Shown here one piece after another: positions 27,033 through 35,586 of a stretch of DNA of 64,000 nt. The position numbers were made by a program, and so were the translations under genes. The stretch is from NCBI RefSeq assembly GCF_017948245.1, contig NZ_CP072865.1, positions 521,501-585,500 of the forward strand, in the 5' to 3' direction. Origin of the DNA: Rhizobium sp. NLR16a (GTDB lineage Bacteria > Pseudomonadota > Alphaproteobacteria > Rhizobiales > Rhizobiaceae). Every line of letters begins with the position of its first letter. The stretch's first letter is position 1. A model generated the notes under the pieces. It saw only the letters and a program-made list of their open reading frames with translations, made no database searches and was not told where the DNA came from.

Positions 27033-28487
27033 TCACACGCCGGTTGCCGGGATGCCGCTGCGTTCCACCTTGCGCGGGGAGGTGATCTCCTTCCAGGTGG
27101 ACAGCGCTTTGCTGACGGCTGTCACCGGTTCGCGTCTGACGAACTCGCCGTGGCCCTCGCGGGTCTGGATCGTGTTTTCCTCGATCGCGACGACGCCGCG
27201 CGTCAGCGTATAGCGCGGCAGGCCGGTTACTTCCTTGCCTTCGAAGACGTTGTAGTCGATCGCCGACTGCTGGCTCTTGGACGAGATAACCTTCGAACGG
27301 TTCGGGTCCCAGACGACGATATCGGCATCGGCGCCGACGAGTATCGCGCCCTTCTTCGGATAGATATTGAGAATCTTGGCGATGTTGGTCGAGGTGACGG
27401 CGACGAATTCGTTCATCGTCAGGCGGCCGGTGTTGACGCCGTGCGTCCAGAGCATAGGCATTCGGTCTTCAAGGCCGCCGGTGCCGTTCGGGATCTTGGT
27501 GAAGTCGCCGACGCCGAAACGTTTTTGCGCCGTGGTGAAAGCGCAGTGGTCGGTTGCGACCACCTGCAACGAACCGGAGGCAAGTCCGGCCCAGAGCGAG
27601 TCCTGATGCTGCTTGCTGCGGAAGGGCGGCGACATGACGCGGCGGGCGGCATGGTCCCAATCGGGGTTGGAATATTCGCTCTCGTCGAGCGTCAGGTGCT
27701 GGATCAGCGGTTCGCCATAGACGCGCATGCCCTTGGCGCGCGCCCGGCGGATCGCCTCGTGCGCCTGTTCGCAGGAGGTATGGACGATATAAACCGGGCA
27801 GCCGGCCATGTCGGCGATCATGATGGCGCGGTTGGTGGCCTCGCCCTCGACTTCGGCGGGACGGGAATAGGCATGCGCCTCGGGGCCGTTATTGCCTTCG
27901 GCGAGCAGCTTTGCCGACATCGAGGCGACGACGTCGCCGTTTTCGGCATGCACCAGCGGCAGCGCGCCAAGTTCGGCGCAGCGCTGGAAGGAGGCGAACA
28001 TCTCGTCATCGTCGACCATCAGCGCGCCCTTGTAGGCCATGAAGTGCTTGAAGGTATTGATGCCCTTGTCGCGGACGATGGTCTCCATCTCCTTGAAGAC
28101 CTGCTCGCTCCACCAGGTGACGGCCATGTGGAAGGAATAGTCGCAATTGGCCCGCGTCGATTTGTTGTCCCACATGGTCAGCGCTTCGAGCAGCGACTGG
28201 CCAGGGGCGGGAAGGGCGAAATCGACGACCATGGTCGTGCCGCCGGAAAGCGCCGCACGCGTGCCGCTCTCGAAATCGTCGGAGGAATAGGTGCCCATGA
28301 AGGGCATTTCGAGATGGGTATGCGGATCGATGCCGCCGGGCATGACGTAACAGCCCGTGGCATCCAGGCTCTCTTCACCTGAGAGGTTCGGGCCGATCTC
28401 GATGATCTTGCCGCCGTCGATCTTGACGTCAGCCTTGTAGGTGAGGTCGGCCGTGACGATGGTGCCGTTCTTGATGACTGTGGTCAT
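27033..28487 (-). CDS. hydA: Dihydropyrimidinase (D-hydantoinase)
   Basis: 484 residues from ATG 28487 with a GGGAGAAGG ribosome site; the longer frame upstream is unsupported. Amidohydrolase fold: metal-binding GGIDPHTHLEMP, the carbamylated Lys in FKHFMAYKGALM, LVHAENGD, YIVHTSCEQA and the catalytic Asp in VATDHCAF are intact. Opens dihydrouracil or dihydrothymine to the N-carbamoyl-beta-amino acid, the second step of reductive pyrimidine degradation; PreTA performs the first and the amidase upstream the third. A 34-base gap separates it from the unknown gene upstream. Confidence 0.93.
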   Translation of the reverse strand: MTTVIKNGTIVTADLTYKADVKIDGGKIIEIGPNLSGEESLDATGCYVMPGGIDPHTHLEMPFMGTYSSDDFESGTRAALSGGTTMVVDFALPAPGQSLLEALTMWDNKSTRANCDYSFHMAVTWWSEQVFKEMETIVRDKGINTFKHFMAYKGALMVDDDEMFASFQRCAELGALPLVHAENGDVVASMSAKLLAEGNNGPEAHAYSRPAEVEGEATNRAIMIADMAGCPVYIVHTSCEQAHEAIRRARAKGMRVYGEPLIQHLTLDESEYSNPDWDHAARRVMSPPFRSKQHQDSLWAGLASGSLQVVATDHCAFTTAQKRFGVGDFTKIPNGTGGLEDRMPMLWTHGVNTGRLTMNEFVAVTSTNIAKILNIYPKKGAILVGADADIVVWDPNRSKVISSKSQQSAIDYNVFEGKEVTGLPRYTLTRGVVAIEENTIQTREGHGEFVRREPVTAVSKALSTWKEITSPRKVERSGIPATGV

Positions 28488-28521
28488 GGCTGCTGTTCCT
28501 TCTCCCTGCGGTCTCTTGTTG

Positions 28522-29127
28522 TTACTGCTCAACTGCCATCGTGGGCGTACCACTTCGCAGGAGCGCTGCACCCTTGGCGATGAGGCTGTAGACGGCTTCC
28601 TCACTCAGCTCATCTGGCGTGTCATGCTCTTCCTCGTAATACCAGTCGGGCTGGTCAACGACGTCAGTGCCGCCGACGGACAATGACCAAAAACCATCGC
28701 TTTCGCGAAAGTAGAAATCCTTGCCATCGATCAGCCCAGTTGACTGTACGGGATGGCCGCCGTTGGGACGTTCGACCAAAATGCCGGGCATGGAAGGGCC
28801 GAGTTCGATTCGAACGACACAAGGCCTAGGTCCATAGATATAATAGGTTCGATGGGGCCCATTTGGGTCGGGGTCATCCGAATTGGCCAGTTGGACCCCG
28901 GAAGGTTTATACCGCCAAAAGCTGGGTATTTGCGGAAGCCTAATCCGCTCGCCTGCAGTGTTGACGCCAACATAATAGATCTGCACGCTAGGGATGTCGC
29001 CCCACGGCCCTTCAGTCACTGGCACCACATTGGAGGTGGCCCATGCGATGTCGTCGGCAGTTCGCTGAATTCCGAACTTAAAGGCATCGGCATAGTCGAG
29101 ATACGTCGTTGGCAAGTTCGACGCCAT
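28522..29127 (-). CDS. Unknown protein embedded between N-carbamoyl amidase and dihydropyrimidinase genes
   Basis: 201 residues. The ATG at 29127 overlaps the TGA of the amidase gene, so it is translationally coupled. No signal peptide or membrane segment. Landmarks are TYLDYADAFKFGIQRTADDI, EGPWGDIPSVQIYYVGVN, GPHRTYYIYGPRP and an acidic stretch DWYYEEEHDTPDELSEE. It is rich in aromatic and proline residues, with an all-beta look. I do not recognise the family; a small immunity-like or accessory protein is possible. Its base composition appears less GC-rich than the flanking catabolic genes, which suggests later acquisition. Confidence 0.65.
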   Translation of the reverse strand: MASNLPTTYLDYADAFKFGIQRTADDIAWATSNVVPVTEGPWGDIPSVQIYYVGVNTAGERIRLPQIPSFWRYKPSGVQLANSDDPDPNGPHRTYYIYGPRPCVVRIELGPSMPGILVERPNGGHPVQSTGLIDGKDFYFRESDGFWSLSVGGTDVVDQPDWYYEEEHDTPDELSEEAVYSLIAKGAALLRSGTPTMAVEQ

Positions 29128-30380
29128 CACACCACAATCTCCGCCGTCTCCACAACAGCATGGAACAGCACATCGGCACCCGCGGTCGCCCATTCCTTGG
29201 AAATCTCTTCCGCCTCGTTGTGGCTGAGCCCGCCGACGCAGGGGCACATGACCATGGTAGCAGGCGCCACCTTGGCGGCCCAGCAGGCGTCGTGGCCGGC
29301 GCCGGAGATGATGTTCATGTGGCTGTAACCCAGGTGTTCGGCGGCAGAGCGAACCGAGGCGACGAGCTTTTCGTCGAAGGTGACCGGCGCGAAATGGCCG
29401 ATCGCCTCGATGGAACAGCCGACACCCAGTGCATCGCAGATGCCAGGCGCTTCCGCTTCGATCTTTGCCCGCATGCGATCGAGCTTGGCCTTGTCGGGCG
29501 AACGGATGTCGACGGTGAAGACCACTTTGCCCGGCAGCACGTTGCGGGAGTTCGGCGAGAAGAAGACCTGACCGACGCCGCCGACGGCGCCCGGCTGTTC
29601 GCCCATCGCGACAGCCTGGACCATTTCGAGGATGCGCGACATGGCGAGGCCGGCATTGACGCGCATGTTCATCGGTGTCGAGCCGGTATGGGCTTCCTTG
29701 CCGGTGAGCGTGAATTCCAGCCACCACAGGCCCTGACAATGGGTGACGACGCCGATCTGCTTGTCTTCAGCTTCGAGGATAGGGCCCTGCTCGATGTGAT
29801 ATTCGAAATAGGCGTGCATCTTGCGGGCGCCGACCTCTTCGTCGCCGACCCAGCCGATGCGCTTCAGCTCATCGCCGAAGAGATTGCCTTCGGGATCCCT
29901 GCGGTTATAGGCGAAGTCCAGGCTGTGCACACCGGCGAAGACGCCGGACGCCAGCATGGCAGGGGCGAAGCGCGCGCCTTCCTCGTTCGTCCAATTGGTG
30001 ACGACGATTGGATGCTTGGTCTTGATGCCCAGGTCGTTCATCGTCCGCACGATTTCCAGGGCCGAAAGCACACCGAGAACGCCGTCATATTTGCCGCCGG
30101 TCGGCTGGGTATCGAGATGCGAGCCGACATAGACCGGCAGGGCATCGGGATCGGTGCCGGGGCGGGTGGCGAACATCGTGCCCATGCGGTCAACACCCAT
30201 GGTCAGGCCCGCTTCGTCGCACCATGTCTTGAAAAGGTTTCGGCCCTCGGCATCCGAATCCGTTAGCGTCTGGCGGTTGTTGCCGCCGGCGATTCCTGGG
30301 CCGATTTTCGCCATGTCCATGAGACTGTCCCAGAGACGGTCGCCATTGACGCGCATGTTCTCGCCTGGTGCTGCCACCAT
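29127..30380 (-). CDS. hyuC: Zn-dependent N-carbamoyl-beta-alanine amidase (M20 family)
   Basis: 417 residues. M20/N-carbamoyl amino acid amidohydrolase motifs: VGSHLDTQPTGGKYDGVLG near residue 85, WTNEEGARFAPAMLAS near 130, HIEQGPILE, ISGAGHDACW and GLSHNEAEEI near the end. Hydrolyses N-carbamoyl-beta-alanine (or the beta-aminoisobutyrate equivalent) to the beta-amino acid, ammonia and CO2, completing reductive pyrimidine degradation. The stop overlaps the start of the unknown gene. Substrate choice is inferred from context; related enzymes act on allantoate or N-carbamoyl-L-amino acids. Confidence 0.88.
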   Translation of the reverse strand: MVAAPGENMRVNGDRLWDSLMDMAKIGPGIAGGNNRQTLTDSDAEGRNLFKTWCDEAGLTMGVDRMGTMFATRPGTDPDALPVYVGSHLDTQPTGGKYDGVLGVLSALEIVRTMNDLGIKTKHPIVVTNWTNEEGARFAPAMLASGVFAGVHSLDFAYNRRDPEGNLFGDELKRIGWVGDEEVGARKMHAYFEYHIEQGPILEAEDKQIGVVTHCQGLWWLEFTLTGKEAHTGSTPMNMRVNAGLAMSRILEMVQAVAMGEQPGAVGGVGQVFFSPNSRNVLPGKVVFTVDIRSPDKAKLDRMRAKIEAEAPGICDALGVGCSIEAIGHFAPVTFDEKLVASVRSAAEHLGYSHMNIISGAGHDACWAAKVAPATMVMCPCVGGLSHNEAEEISKEWATAGADVLFHAVVETAEIVV

Positions 30381-30519
30381 TCTTCAAGCCCTCACCTGTT
30401 TGCGGCAGTCATGCAAGGGGCATGCCCGCCTGTTCCCATGGTCTGATCCCGCGCCTCTTATTGGTTTTATCGAGCGCAGGAAAATCGCCAGTTGCCTTTG
30501 TTTTTCATCTGGCGGATAT

Positions 30520-30535
30520 TTGACCGATTGGTAAA
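30520..30535. promoter_or_regulatory. RutR/PydR-like operator between the amidase and TetR genes
   Basis: TTGACCGATTGGTAAA matches the remembered RutR palindrome TTGACCANNTGGTCAA at 12 of 14 defined positions. It lies in the 299-base divergent region between the amidase gene and the RutR-like regulator. The decamer ATTGGTAAAC within it recurs at 45660-45669, just upstream of preT. Confidence 0.55.
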
Positions 30536-30679
30536 CATTACAACTTCCACCGCCGGGCTCAAGACGAAAATCACGAAAATTGCCGATAAAAATGCGGGCA
30601 GTTGCTCAAGAAAATGGCAGGACCGACCCTAGCCAAGACTTGAGCGAAGAAGTTGAATTGCAAGGGGAAACGATAGCCT

Positions 30680-31330
30680 ATGGCTATTCCGAGAGCAGCG
30701 AAGACCTTGCGGCGGACGCGAATCCAGGAGGAGAAGGAAGAGCAGATTCTGGAGGCGGCGCTCGATGTCTTCTCGGCCCGCGGCTTTCGCGGCTCGACGA
30801 TCGATCAGATCGCCGAAGTGGCCGGCATGTCGAAGCCCAATCTGCTCTATTATTTCCGCACCAAGGAAGCCATGCACCGGGCGCTGATCGATCGGGTGCT
30901 CTACACCTGGCTGGAGCCGCTGCGCGCCTTCGACGCCGAGGGCAATCCGGAGGAAGAAATCCGCAGCTACATCCGGCGCAAGCTTGAGATGGCGCGCGAT
31001 TTTCCGCGCGAGAGCAGGCTTTTCGCCAACGAAGTGCTGCAGGGTGCCCCCCATATCGAGGACGAGCTGAAGGGGCCACTGAAGGAATTGGTCGACGAGA
31101 AGGCGGAGGTCATCCGCGCCTGGACGAAATCAGGCAAGATCGTCGAGTGTGATCCCTACCACCTGATCTTTTCGATCTGGTCGACGACGCAGCATTATGC
31201 GGACTTCGACGTCCAGGTGCGCGCCGTGCTGGGGCAGGAGCACGCCGGCGAGGGGCGCTTCGAGGATGCGGCGCGGTTTTTGGAACAGCTTTTCATCGGC
31301 GGGCTGCGGCCGGATACTGCGAGAACTTGA
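30680..31330 (+). CDS. TetR-family regulator, RutR/PydR-like
   Basis: 216 residues. N-terminal TetR helix-turn-helix with EEQILEAALDVFSARGFRGS, IDQIAEVAGMSKPNLLYYFR and KEAMHRALI; the C-terminal half (LEMARDFPRESRLFANEVLQ, HLIFSIWSTTQHYADFDVQV) has the RutR-type ligand domain, in which the FSIW/TTQHYADF region is characteristic. RutR senses uracil or thymine. Divergent from the catabolic operon, with a RutR-like operator between them, so it probably controls hydA/hyuC and perhaps preTA (inference). Confidence 0.82.
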   Translation: MAIPRAAKTLRRTRIQEEKEEQILEAALDVFSARGFRGSTIDQIAEVAGMSKPNLLYYFRTKEAMHRALIDRVLYTWLEPLRAFDAEGNPEEEIRSYIRRKLEMARDFPRESRLFANEVLQGAPHIEDELKGPLKELVDEKAEVIRAWTKSGKIVECDPYHLIFSIWSTTQHYADFDVQVRAVLGQEHAGEGRFEDAARFLEQLFIGGLRPDTART

Positions 31331-31335
31331 CCGTT

Positions 31336-33909
31336 TCACCCTCCCTTCGGAAGCTGCACCCGGGCAAGAAGATCCGTGATGCCTTCGGTCGTATAGGGCT
31401 TCTGCAATACCGGCGCGCCCGAGTGGGTGTTGGCTTGGGCGATGCCTTCGCCATAACCCGTGGCAAAAACGAAGGGCACGCCTGCGGCTGCCAATCGGTC
31501 GGCAATCCCGAAACTCGTCTCGTCTCCCAGATTGACATCGAGAAGCGCGAAATCGAAGGACCGGCCGGCCAGGATCTCCATCGCCTCGGCGACGCTGGGC
31601 GCCGTCGTCACTTCGGCACCGAGGCGGCGCAGGATATCCTCGCCATCCATGGCGATGATCAGGTTGTTTTCCACCAGCAGGATCTTCAAGCCGGAGAGCG
31701 GCTCCCGGTCAGCGGGAACAGTCTTGCGTTCCGCAACGCCGGCAGCCGTCGCCTGGGGCAATAGACTCTGGTCGACATCGCTCACGTAGCGGGCCGGTAT
31801 CGAAAAATCCGCCTCCAGCCCTTCCTTGATGTAGCGGATTTCGGCCTTGCCGCCGAGGTCATAGGGAATGGAGCGCCGGATGATCGTCGAGCCGAATCCG
31901 TGACGCTCCGGCTCGGCGACGGGCGGGCCGTCCTTTTCGCGCCAGCCGATGCGTAGACTGCCTTCATCATCGCGATGCCAGCCGAGCTCGACGGTGCCGC
32001 TGCCGGCGCCGGAGAGGCTGCCGTATTTGGCGCTGTTGGTCATCAGCTCATGGAAGACCAAGGCGACGATGGTAAAAGCCTGGGGCTCTAGGAGGACGTC
32101 TTCGCCGCTTATCCGGAAGCGTTGCGCGTTCTTTCCGAGGTAGGCCGCGGTTTCAGCCGACAACAATTGCCGCAGCGAAGCGGGTGCCCAGTGATCCCTC
32201 GTGATCTGGTCATGGGCGCGGGCGAGCGACTGAATGCGGCCCTCGAGCTGACGGACATAATCGCCGAGGCCGACCGACGTCGTCTGCGACTGCCGGATGA
32301 TGCCGGTGATCAGGCTCAATATGTTGCGGACGCGGTGGTTGAGTTCGGCGATCAGCAGTTCCTGCCGCTCGTTCGCCACCTGGCGGGCCATGCTGGCCTC
32401 GTCGGTCAGACGCAGCACCACCTCGATTAACGTGACGCGGATGGTTTCAGCGACCCGGCGCTCGGCCTCGGTAAAGGGCAGGGAGCGGCCGCGCACCAGT
32501 TCGGACCAGGCTTCGAAACTCTTGCGCGGCGTCAGCCGCGGACCGTTGGGGCCGTATTCCACTGGCTTGTGCGGGTCGCCGCCCCAGCGAACGGTGCGCA
32601 CCAATTCCTGACGGAACAGCACGACGTAATCGCGCGGCGAACGCGAGATCGGTATGGCGAGCATGCCTGCCACCGCATCGTCGATCTCAAGATCCGGATA
32701 GGTTTCGCCAAGCCTGTCCACCGCATAGATGCGCCCGCTGGCGTTGCGGTTGAGGTGGCGGACGAGGGCCGAAAAGCCTCTCTCATCCGGCCCGATCCCG
32801 GCAAGCGCCATCCGGCCGTTGATCCAGACGCCGATCCCGTCGGCGGGAACGGCGTCGGCGAGCGCCTCGATCAGCCAGGCCGGATCGTCGAGCAGGCTGG
32901 CATTGTCGGCGACGGAAGTGAGAAGCCGGTCGGCGATGCGGCGCGCCTTGGTCTCGTAGTCGAGCGCCAGCCGCCGCTCGCGGCTTTCCAGGCGCGAAGC
33001 GAACATTTGGCCGAAGAGTTCGGCGGTGGAGCGGCTTTGCGCCGACGGCAGACGCGGACCGTAGTGATGGCAGGCAAACAGGCCCCAGAGCTTGCCGTCC
33101 ACGACGATCGATATGGAGAGCGACGCACCGACCCCCATGTTCTTCAAATATTCGATGTGGATCGGCGAGACCGAGCGCAGCACCGACATAGAGAGATCGA
33201 GCGGCTGGCCCTCTTCGTCCAATTGCGGGAGAACCGGCACGGGCACCGCGTCCACATCGGCGATGATGCGAAACAGATTGCGCAGATAAAGGGCGCGCGC
33301 CTGCACCGGAATGTCGGAGGCCGGATAGTGCAACCCAAGAAACGAGCCAATGCCGCTGCGGGCGGCTTCCGCCACGACCTCGCCCGAGCCGCCTTCATCG
33401 AAGCGATAGACCATGACCCGGTCGAAGCCGGTAAGCGCGCGTGCCTGCCTCGCGCCCTCGCGGAAGAAGGCTTCCAGCGTCTCAGTTTGATCGAGGCGGG
33501 AGATCATGCTGCGCATGGAGAGCGACGGGGCGTTGCGCTTGTCTTGCTGGCTGCGCTCGCCTTCAAGGATGACCAGATTTTCTTGCAGGTGGACGGCGAG
33601 GTCGAAGCGGGACTCCTCAGGCAGCAGGGTAATGTCGAAAATGCGCTCGACGACATCGGAGCTGCGTATGGTGGTCAGCTTGTTGCGGATCGTGTGGACC
33701 GCCTCGGGCAAGATCAGCGACGAGACGGGACGACCGAGCGCGTCGGTGTGTTCCACCCCGAGAAATTCCGCAAGATTCGCCGAGGCCCGCGTGACCATCC
33801 AATCGAGCGATATCGCCAGGAGGAAACCGAACGGCTGGATGGCGCCGAGCTGATGGATGGGCTCACGATCGCAATTGGTGAGATCGACGGGTTGGCGCAC
33901 GCTGCTCAT
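31336..33909 (-). CDS. bphP: Bacteriophytochrome HWE histidine kinase with C-terminal receiver domain
   Basis: 857 residues. PAS domain with the biliverdin-binding Cys13 (LTNCDREPIHQLGAIQPFGF), GAF domain with PASDIPVQARALYLRN and ACHHYGPR, and PHY domain whose tongue motif PRKSF lies before AWSELVRGRSLPF. An HWE kinase follows, with phosphorylatable His in ELNHRVRNILS and N-box FHELMTNSAKYG. The C-terminal receiver has LKILLVENN and phospho-Asp in ALLDVNLGD, so phosphate may pass within the protein. A red/far-red light sensor. Its start overlaps the stop of the heme oxygenase gene, which makes its chromophore. Confidence 0.93.
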   Translation of the reverse strand: MSSVRQPVDLTNCDREPIHQLGAIQPFGFLLAISLDWMVTRASANLAEFLGVEHTDALGRPVSSLILPEAVHTIRNKLTTIRSSDVVERIFDITLLPEESRFDLAVHLQENLVILEGERSQQDKRNAPSLSMRSMISRLDQTETLEAFFREGARQARALTGFDRVMVYRFDEGGSGEVVAEAARSGIGSFLGLHYPASDIPVQARALYLRNLFRIIADVDAVPVPVLPQLDEEGQPLDLSMSVLRSVSPIHIEYLKNMGVGASLSISIVVDGKLWGLFACHHYGPRLPSAQSRSTAELFGQMFASRLESRERRLALDYETKARRIADRLLTSVADNASLLDDPAWLIEALADAVPADGIGVWINGRMALAGIGPDERGFSALVRHLNRNASGRIYAVDRLGETYPDLEIDDAVAGMLAIPISRSPRDYVVLFRQELVRTVRWGGDPHKPVEYGPNGPRLTPRKSFEAWSELVRGRSLPFTEAERRVAETIRVTLIEVVLRLTDEASMARQVANERQELLIAELNHRVRNILSLITGIIRQSQTTSVGLGDYVRQLEGRIQSLARAHDQITRDHWAPASLRQLLSAETAAYLGKNAQRFRISGEDVLLEPQAFTIVALVFHELMTNSAKYGSLSGAGSGTVELGWHRDDEGSLRIGWREKDGPPVAEPERHGFGSTIIRRSIPYDLGGKAEIRYIKEGLEADFSIPARYVSDVDQSLLPQATAAGVAERKTVPADREPLSGLKILLVENNLIIAMDGEDILRRLGAEVTTAPSVAEAMEILAGRSFDFALLDVNLGDETSFGIADRLAAAGVPFVFATGYGEGIAQANTHSGAPVLQKPYTTEGITDLLARVQLPKGG

Positions 33910-34442
33910 GCGACGGCTTCCAGTTCGAGTTGGCCGGCTCTGAGGAAAAGTTCGAAGAGCATGCGGGCCGCCGAAATGGTGGCGGCGGGAACGTCGACGC
34001 TGCTTGCATCGAGACGATCCATGAAGACCCTAGTAGCGCCCTTGGACCCCTGCGGCGTGAGATAGCTGCTGGGCAGGTGATCGGGCACGGACCTGGCGAG
34101 CATGGCGCCGCCGAGCTTGGAGCCTTCAAGGACGTAGAGGGCGCCCCAGAGCGCCGCGTCGCCCTGCAATGGCGGTGGCGGAAGGCGCTTGGGCAACCGG
34201 TCGCCGAGTTCGCCGATGTCGGCAAACAGCAGCTGCGCGCGCCTTCTTTCCGGCCAATCGGGCAGCAGGCGAACGACTCCGGCTTCCTCGAGCGCATGTT
34301 CGGCTGCCGGTATGATGCGGGCGTGCGCGCGCAGGAATGTCCTGTACTGCTCTCTGCTGGAGAGGTCGAAAATGCCGAAGAGCTTATCGACTTTGGCGTG
34401 GCAATCTGCTGTTTCTGCGCGGAGCACGCTTCGAAGTGACAT
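33906..34442 (-). CDS. bphO: Biliverdin-producing heme oxygenase BphO
   Basis: 178 residues from ATG 34442; the longer frame to 34526 has no support. Bacterial BphO-type heme oxygenase with the proximal heme His in ETADCHAKVDKLFG near residue 16 and the distal-helix region LYVLEGSKLGGAML near residue 110. Converts heme to biliverdin, the chromophore of the phytochrome encoded next. The stop overlaps the kinase start (ATGA, 33906-33909), so the two proteins are made together. Confidence 0.88.
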   Translation of the reverse strand: MSLRSVLRAETADCHAKVDKLFGIFDLSSREQYRTFLRAHARIIPAAEHALEEAGVVRLLPDWPERRRAQLLFADIGELGDRLPKRLPPPPLQGDAALWGALYVLEGSKLGGAMLARSVPDHLPSSYLTPQGSKGATRVFMDRLDASSVDVPAATISAARMLFELFLRAGQLELEAVA

Positions 34443-34583
34443 ACGGACCGTGTTCTGAGTGAAGTGGCAGAGGATGCTGCGAATGCGAGAGCGACGAACT
34501 AGCGATATATTGCAGCGTCTCGGCATTTCCAGAGAAACCTATAGAAAAACATGGGCTTCGCCTCCGGCTCGATTTGGTGAGAT

Positions 34584-35483
34584 TCAGCTCATGATCGCCG
34601 GCAGTTCCGCGGCCAGCGTATCGATGGCAAGACGCACTTTCGGCAGCATCACCGGCGATCGCGGCCAGACGGCATAGGCTTCAAATATGGTGGATGGCGT
34701 ATCGGTCAGAACCCGCACGAGTTCACCTGAGAGGACCCTGTCCCGCACCAGCCAGCAGGTCAGCCAGGCAAGCCCGCGGCCTTCAACCGCGGCGTCTGCG
34801 ATCGAGGCGAGATCGTCGAGCCGTAACCGCGATGTCGGCAGAACTTCGCGTGGGGGCCCGGCCGGAGCCGGGAAGGTCCAGGCCTTGTCATTATCACCCC
34901 TGCGATAGACGATACCATGATGACGGGCGAGATCGTCGAGCGTTTGCGGCACGCCATAGGTTTCGAGATAAGCGGGCGAGGCGCAGACCGTCATTGTTTG
35001 CCGGGCGATCGTGCGCGCCATCAGGTCGGGATTGTCCTTCAGAGGACCGTTGCGGACGGCAAGGTCGAAGCCGTCCTCCGAGAGATCGACGACCCGATCG
35101 CTGAAGGATAAGTCCAGTTCGAGATCGGGGTGGTCATCGAGCAGGCGGGTCAGGATCGGCGCGGCGCAATGGCGCCCGAACAGTGCCGGCATCGATACCC
35201 GCAGCCTGCCGCGGACCTCGCGCCTGCCCGACTCAAGCTGGGCCTCACCGATCCGGATTTCCTCGATGGCTCTCAGGCACCGCTCATAGAAGAACCGGCC
35301 CTCGTCGGTGAGACTCTGGGTCCGGGTCGTGCGGTTGAAGAGCCGGACGCCGAGTCGCTGTTCGAGCCTTGCGATTGTCTTGCTGACTGCCGAGCGGGTG
35401 AGGTGAAGCCGTTCGGCGGCGGCGGAGAATCCGCCGGCTTCGACCGTCTGGACGAAGATCGAAATCCCCTTCAACTGCTCCAT
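34584..35483 (-). CDS. LysR-family transcriptional regulator
   Basis: 299 residues. N-terminal winged helix FVQTVEAGGFSAAAERLHLT, RSAVSKTIARLEQRLGVRLF and NRTTRTQSLTDEGRFFYERC; the C-terminal effector domain is of the CrgA/AaeR-like type (LRVSMPALFGRHCAAPIL, DLAVRNGPLKDNPDLMAR). Divergent from the alcohol dehydrogenase-type gene with a 103-base gap, so that gene is the likely target. Effector unknown. Confidence 0.9.
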   Translation of the reverse strand: MEQLKGISIFVQTVEAGGFSAAAERLHLTRSAVSKTIARLEQRLGVRLFNRTTRTQSLTDEGRFFYERCLRAIEEIRIGEAQLESGRREVRGRLRVSMPALFGRHCAAPILTRLLDDHPDLELDLSFSDRVVDLSEDGFDLAVRNGPLKDNPDLMARTIARQTMTVCASPAYLETYGVPQTLDDLARHHGIVYRRGDNDKAWTFPAPAGPPREVLPTSRLRLDDLASIADAAVEGRGLAWLTCWLVRDRVLSGELVRVLTDTPSTIFEAYAVWPRSPVMLPKVRLAIDTLAAELPAIMS

Positions 35484-35517
35484 CGTTGTTTCCTTTGCGG
35501 CACCAGTTTGACGATTT

Positions 35518-35552
35518 TATATCGCAACAGGCGATCAATATTCAACGATATA
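35518..35552. promoter_or_regulatory. Inverted repeat between LysR and oxidoreductase genes
   Basis: TATATCG (35518-35524) and CGATATA (35546-35552) form 7-bp arms separated by 21 bases in the divergent intergenic region. The half-sites may be contacted by the LysR regulator or include promoter elements; both are inference. Confidence 0.35.
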
Positions 35553-35586
35553 TCTGCTACTCCTCCAATCGAGAAGGAGCAGAAAG

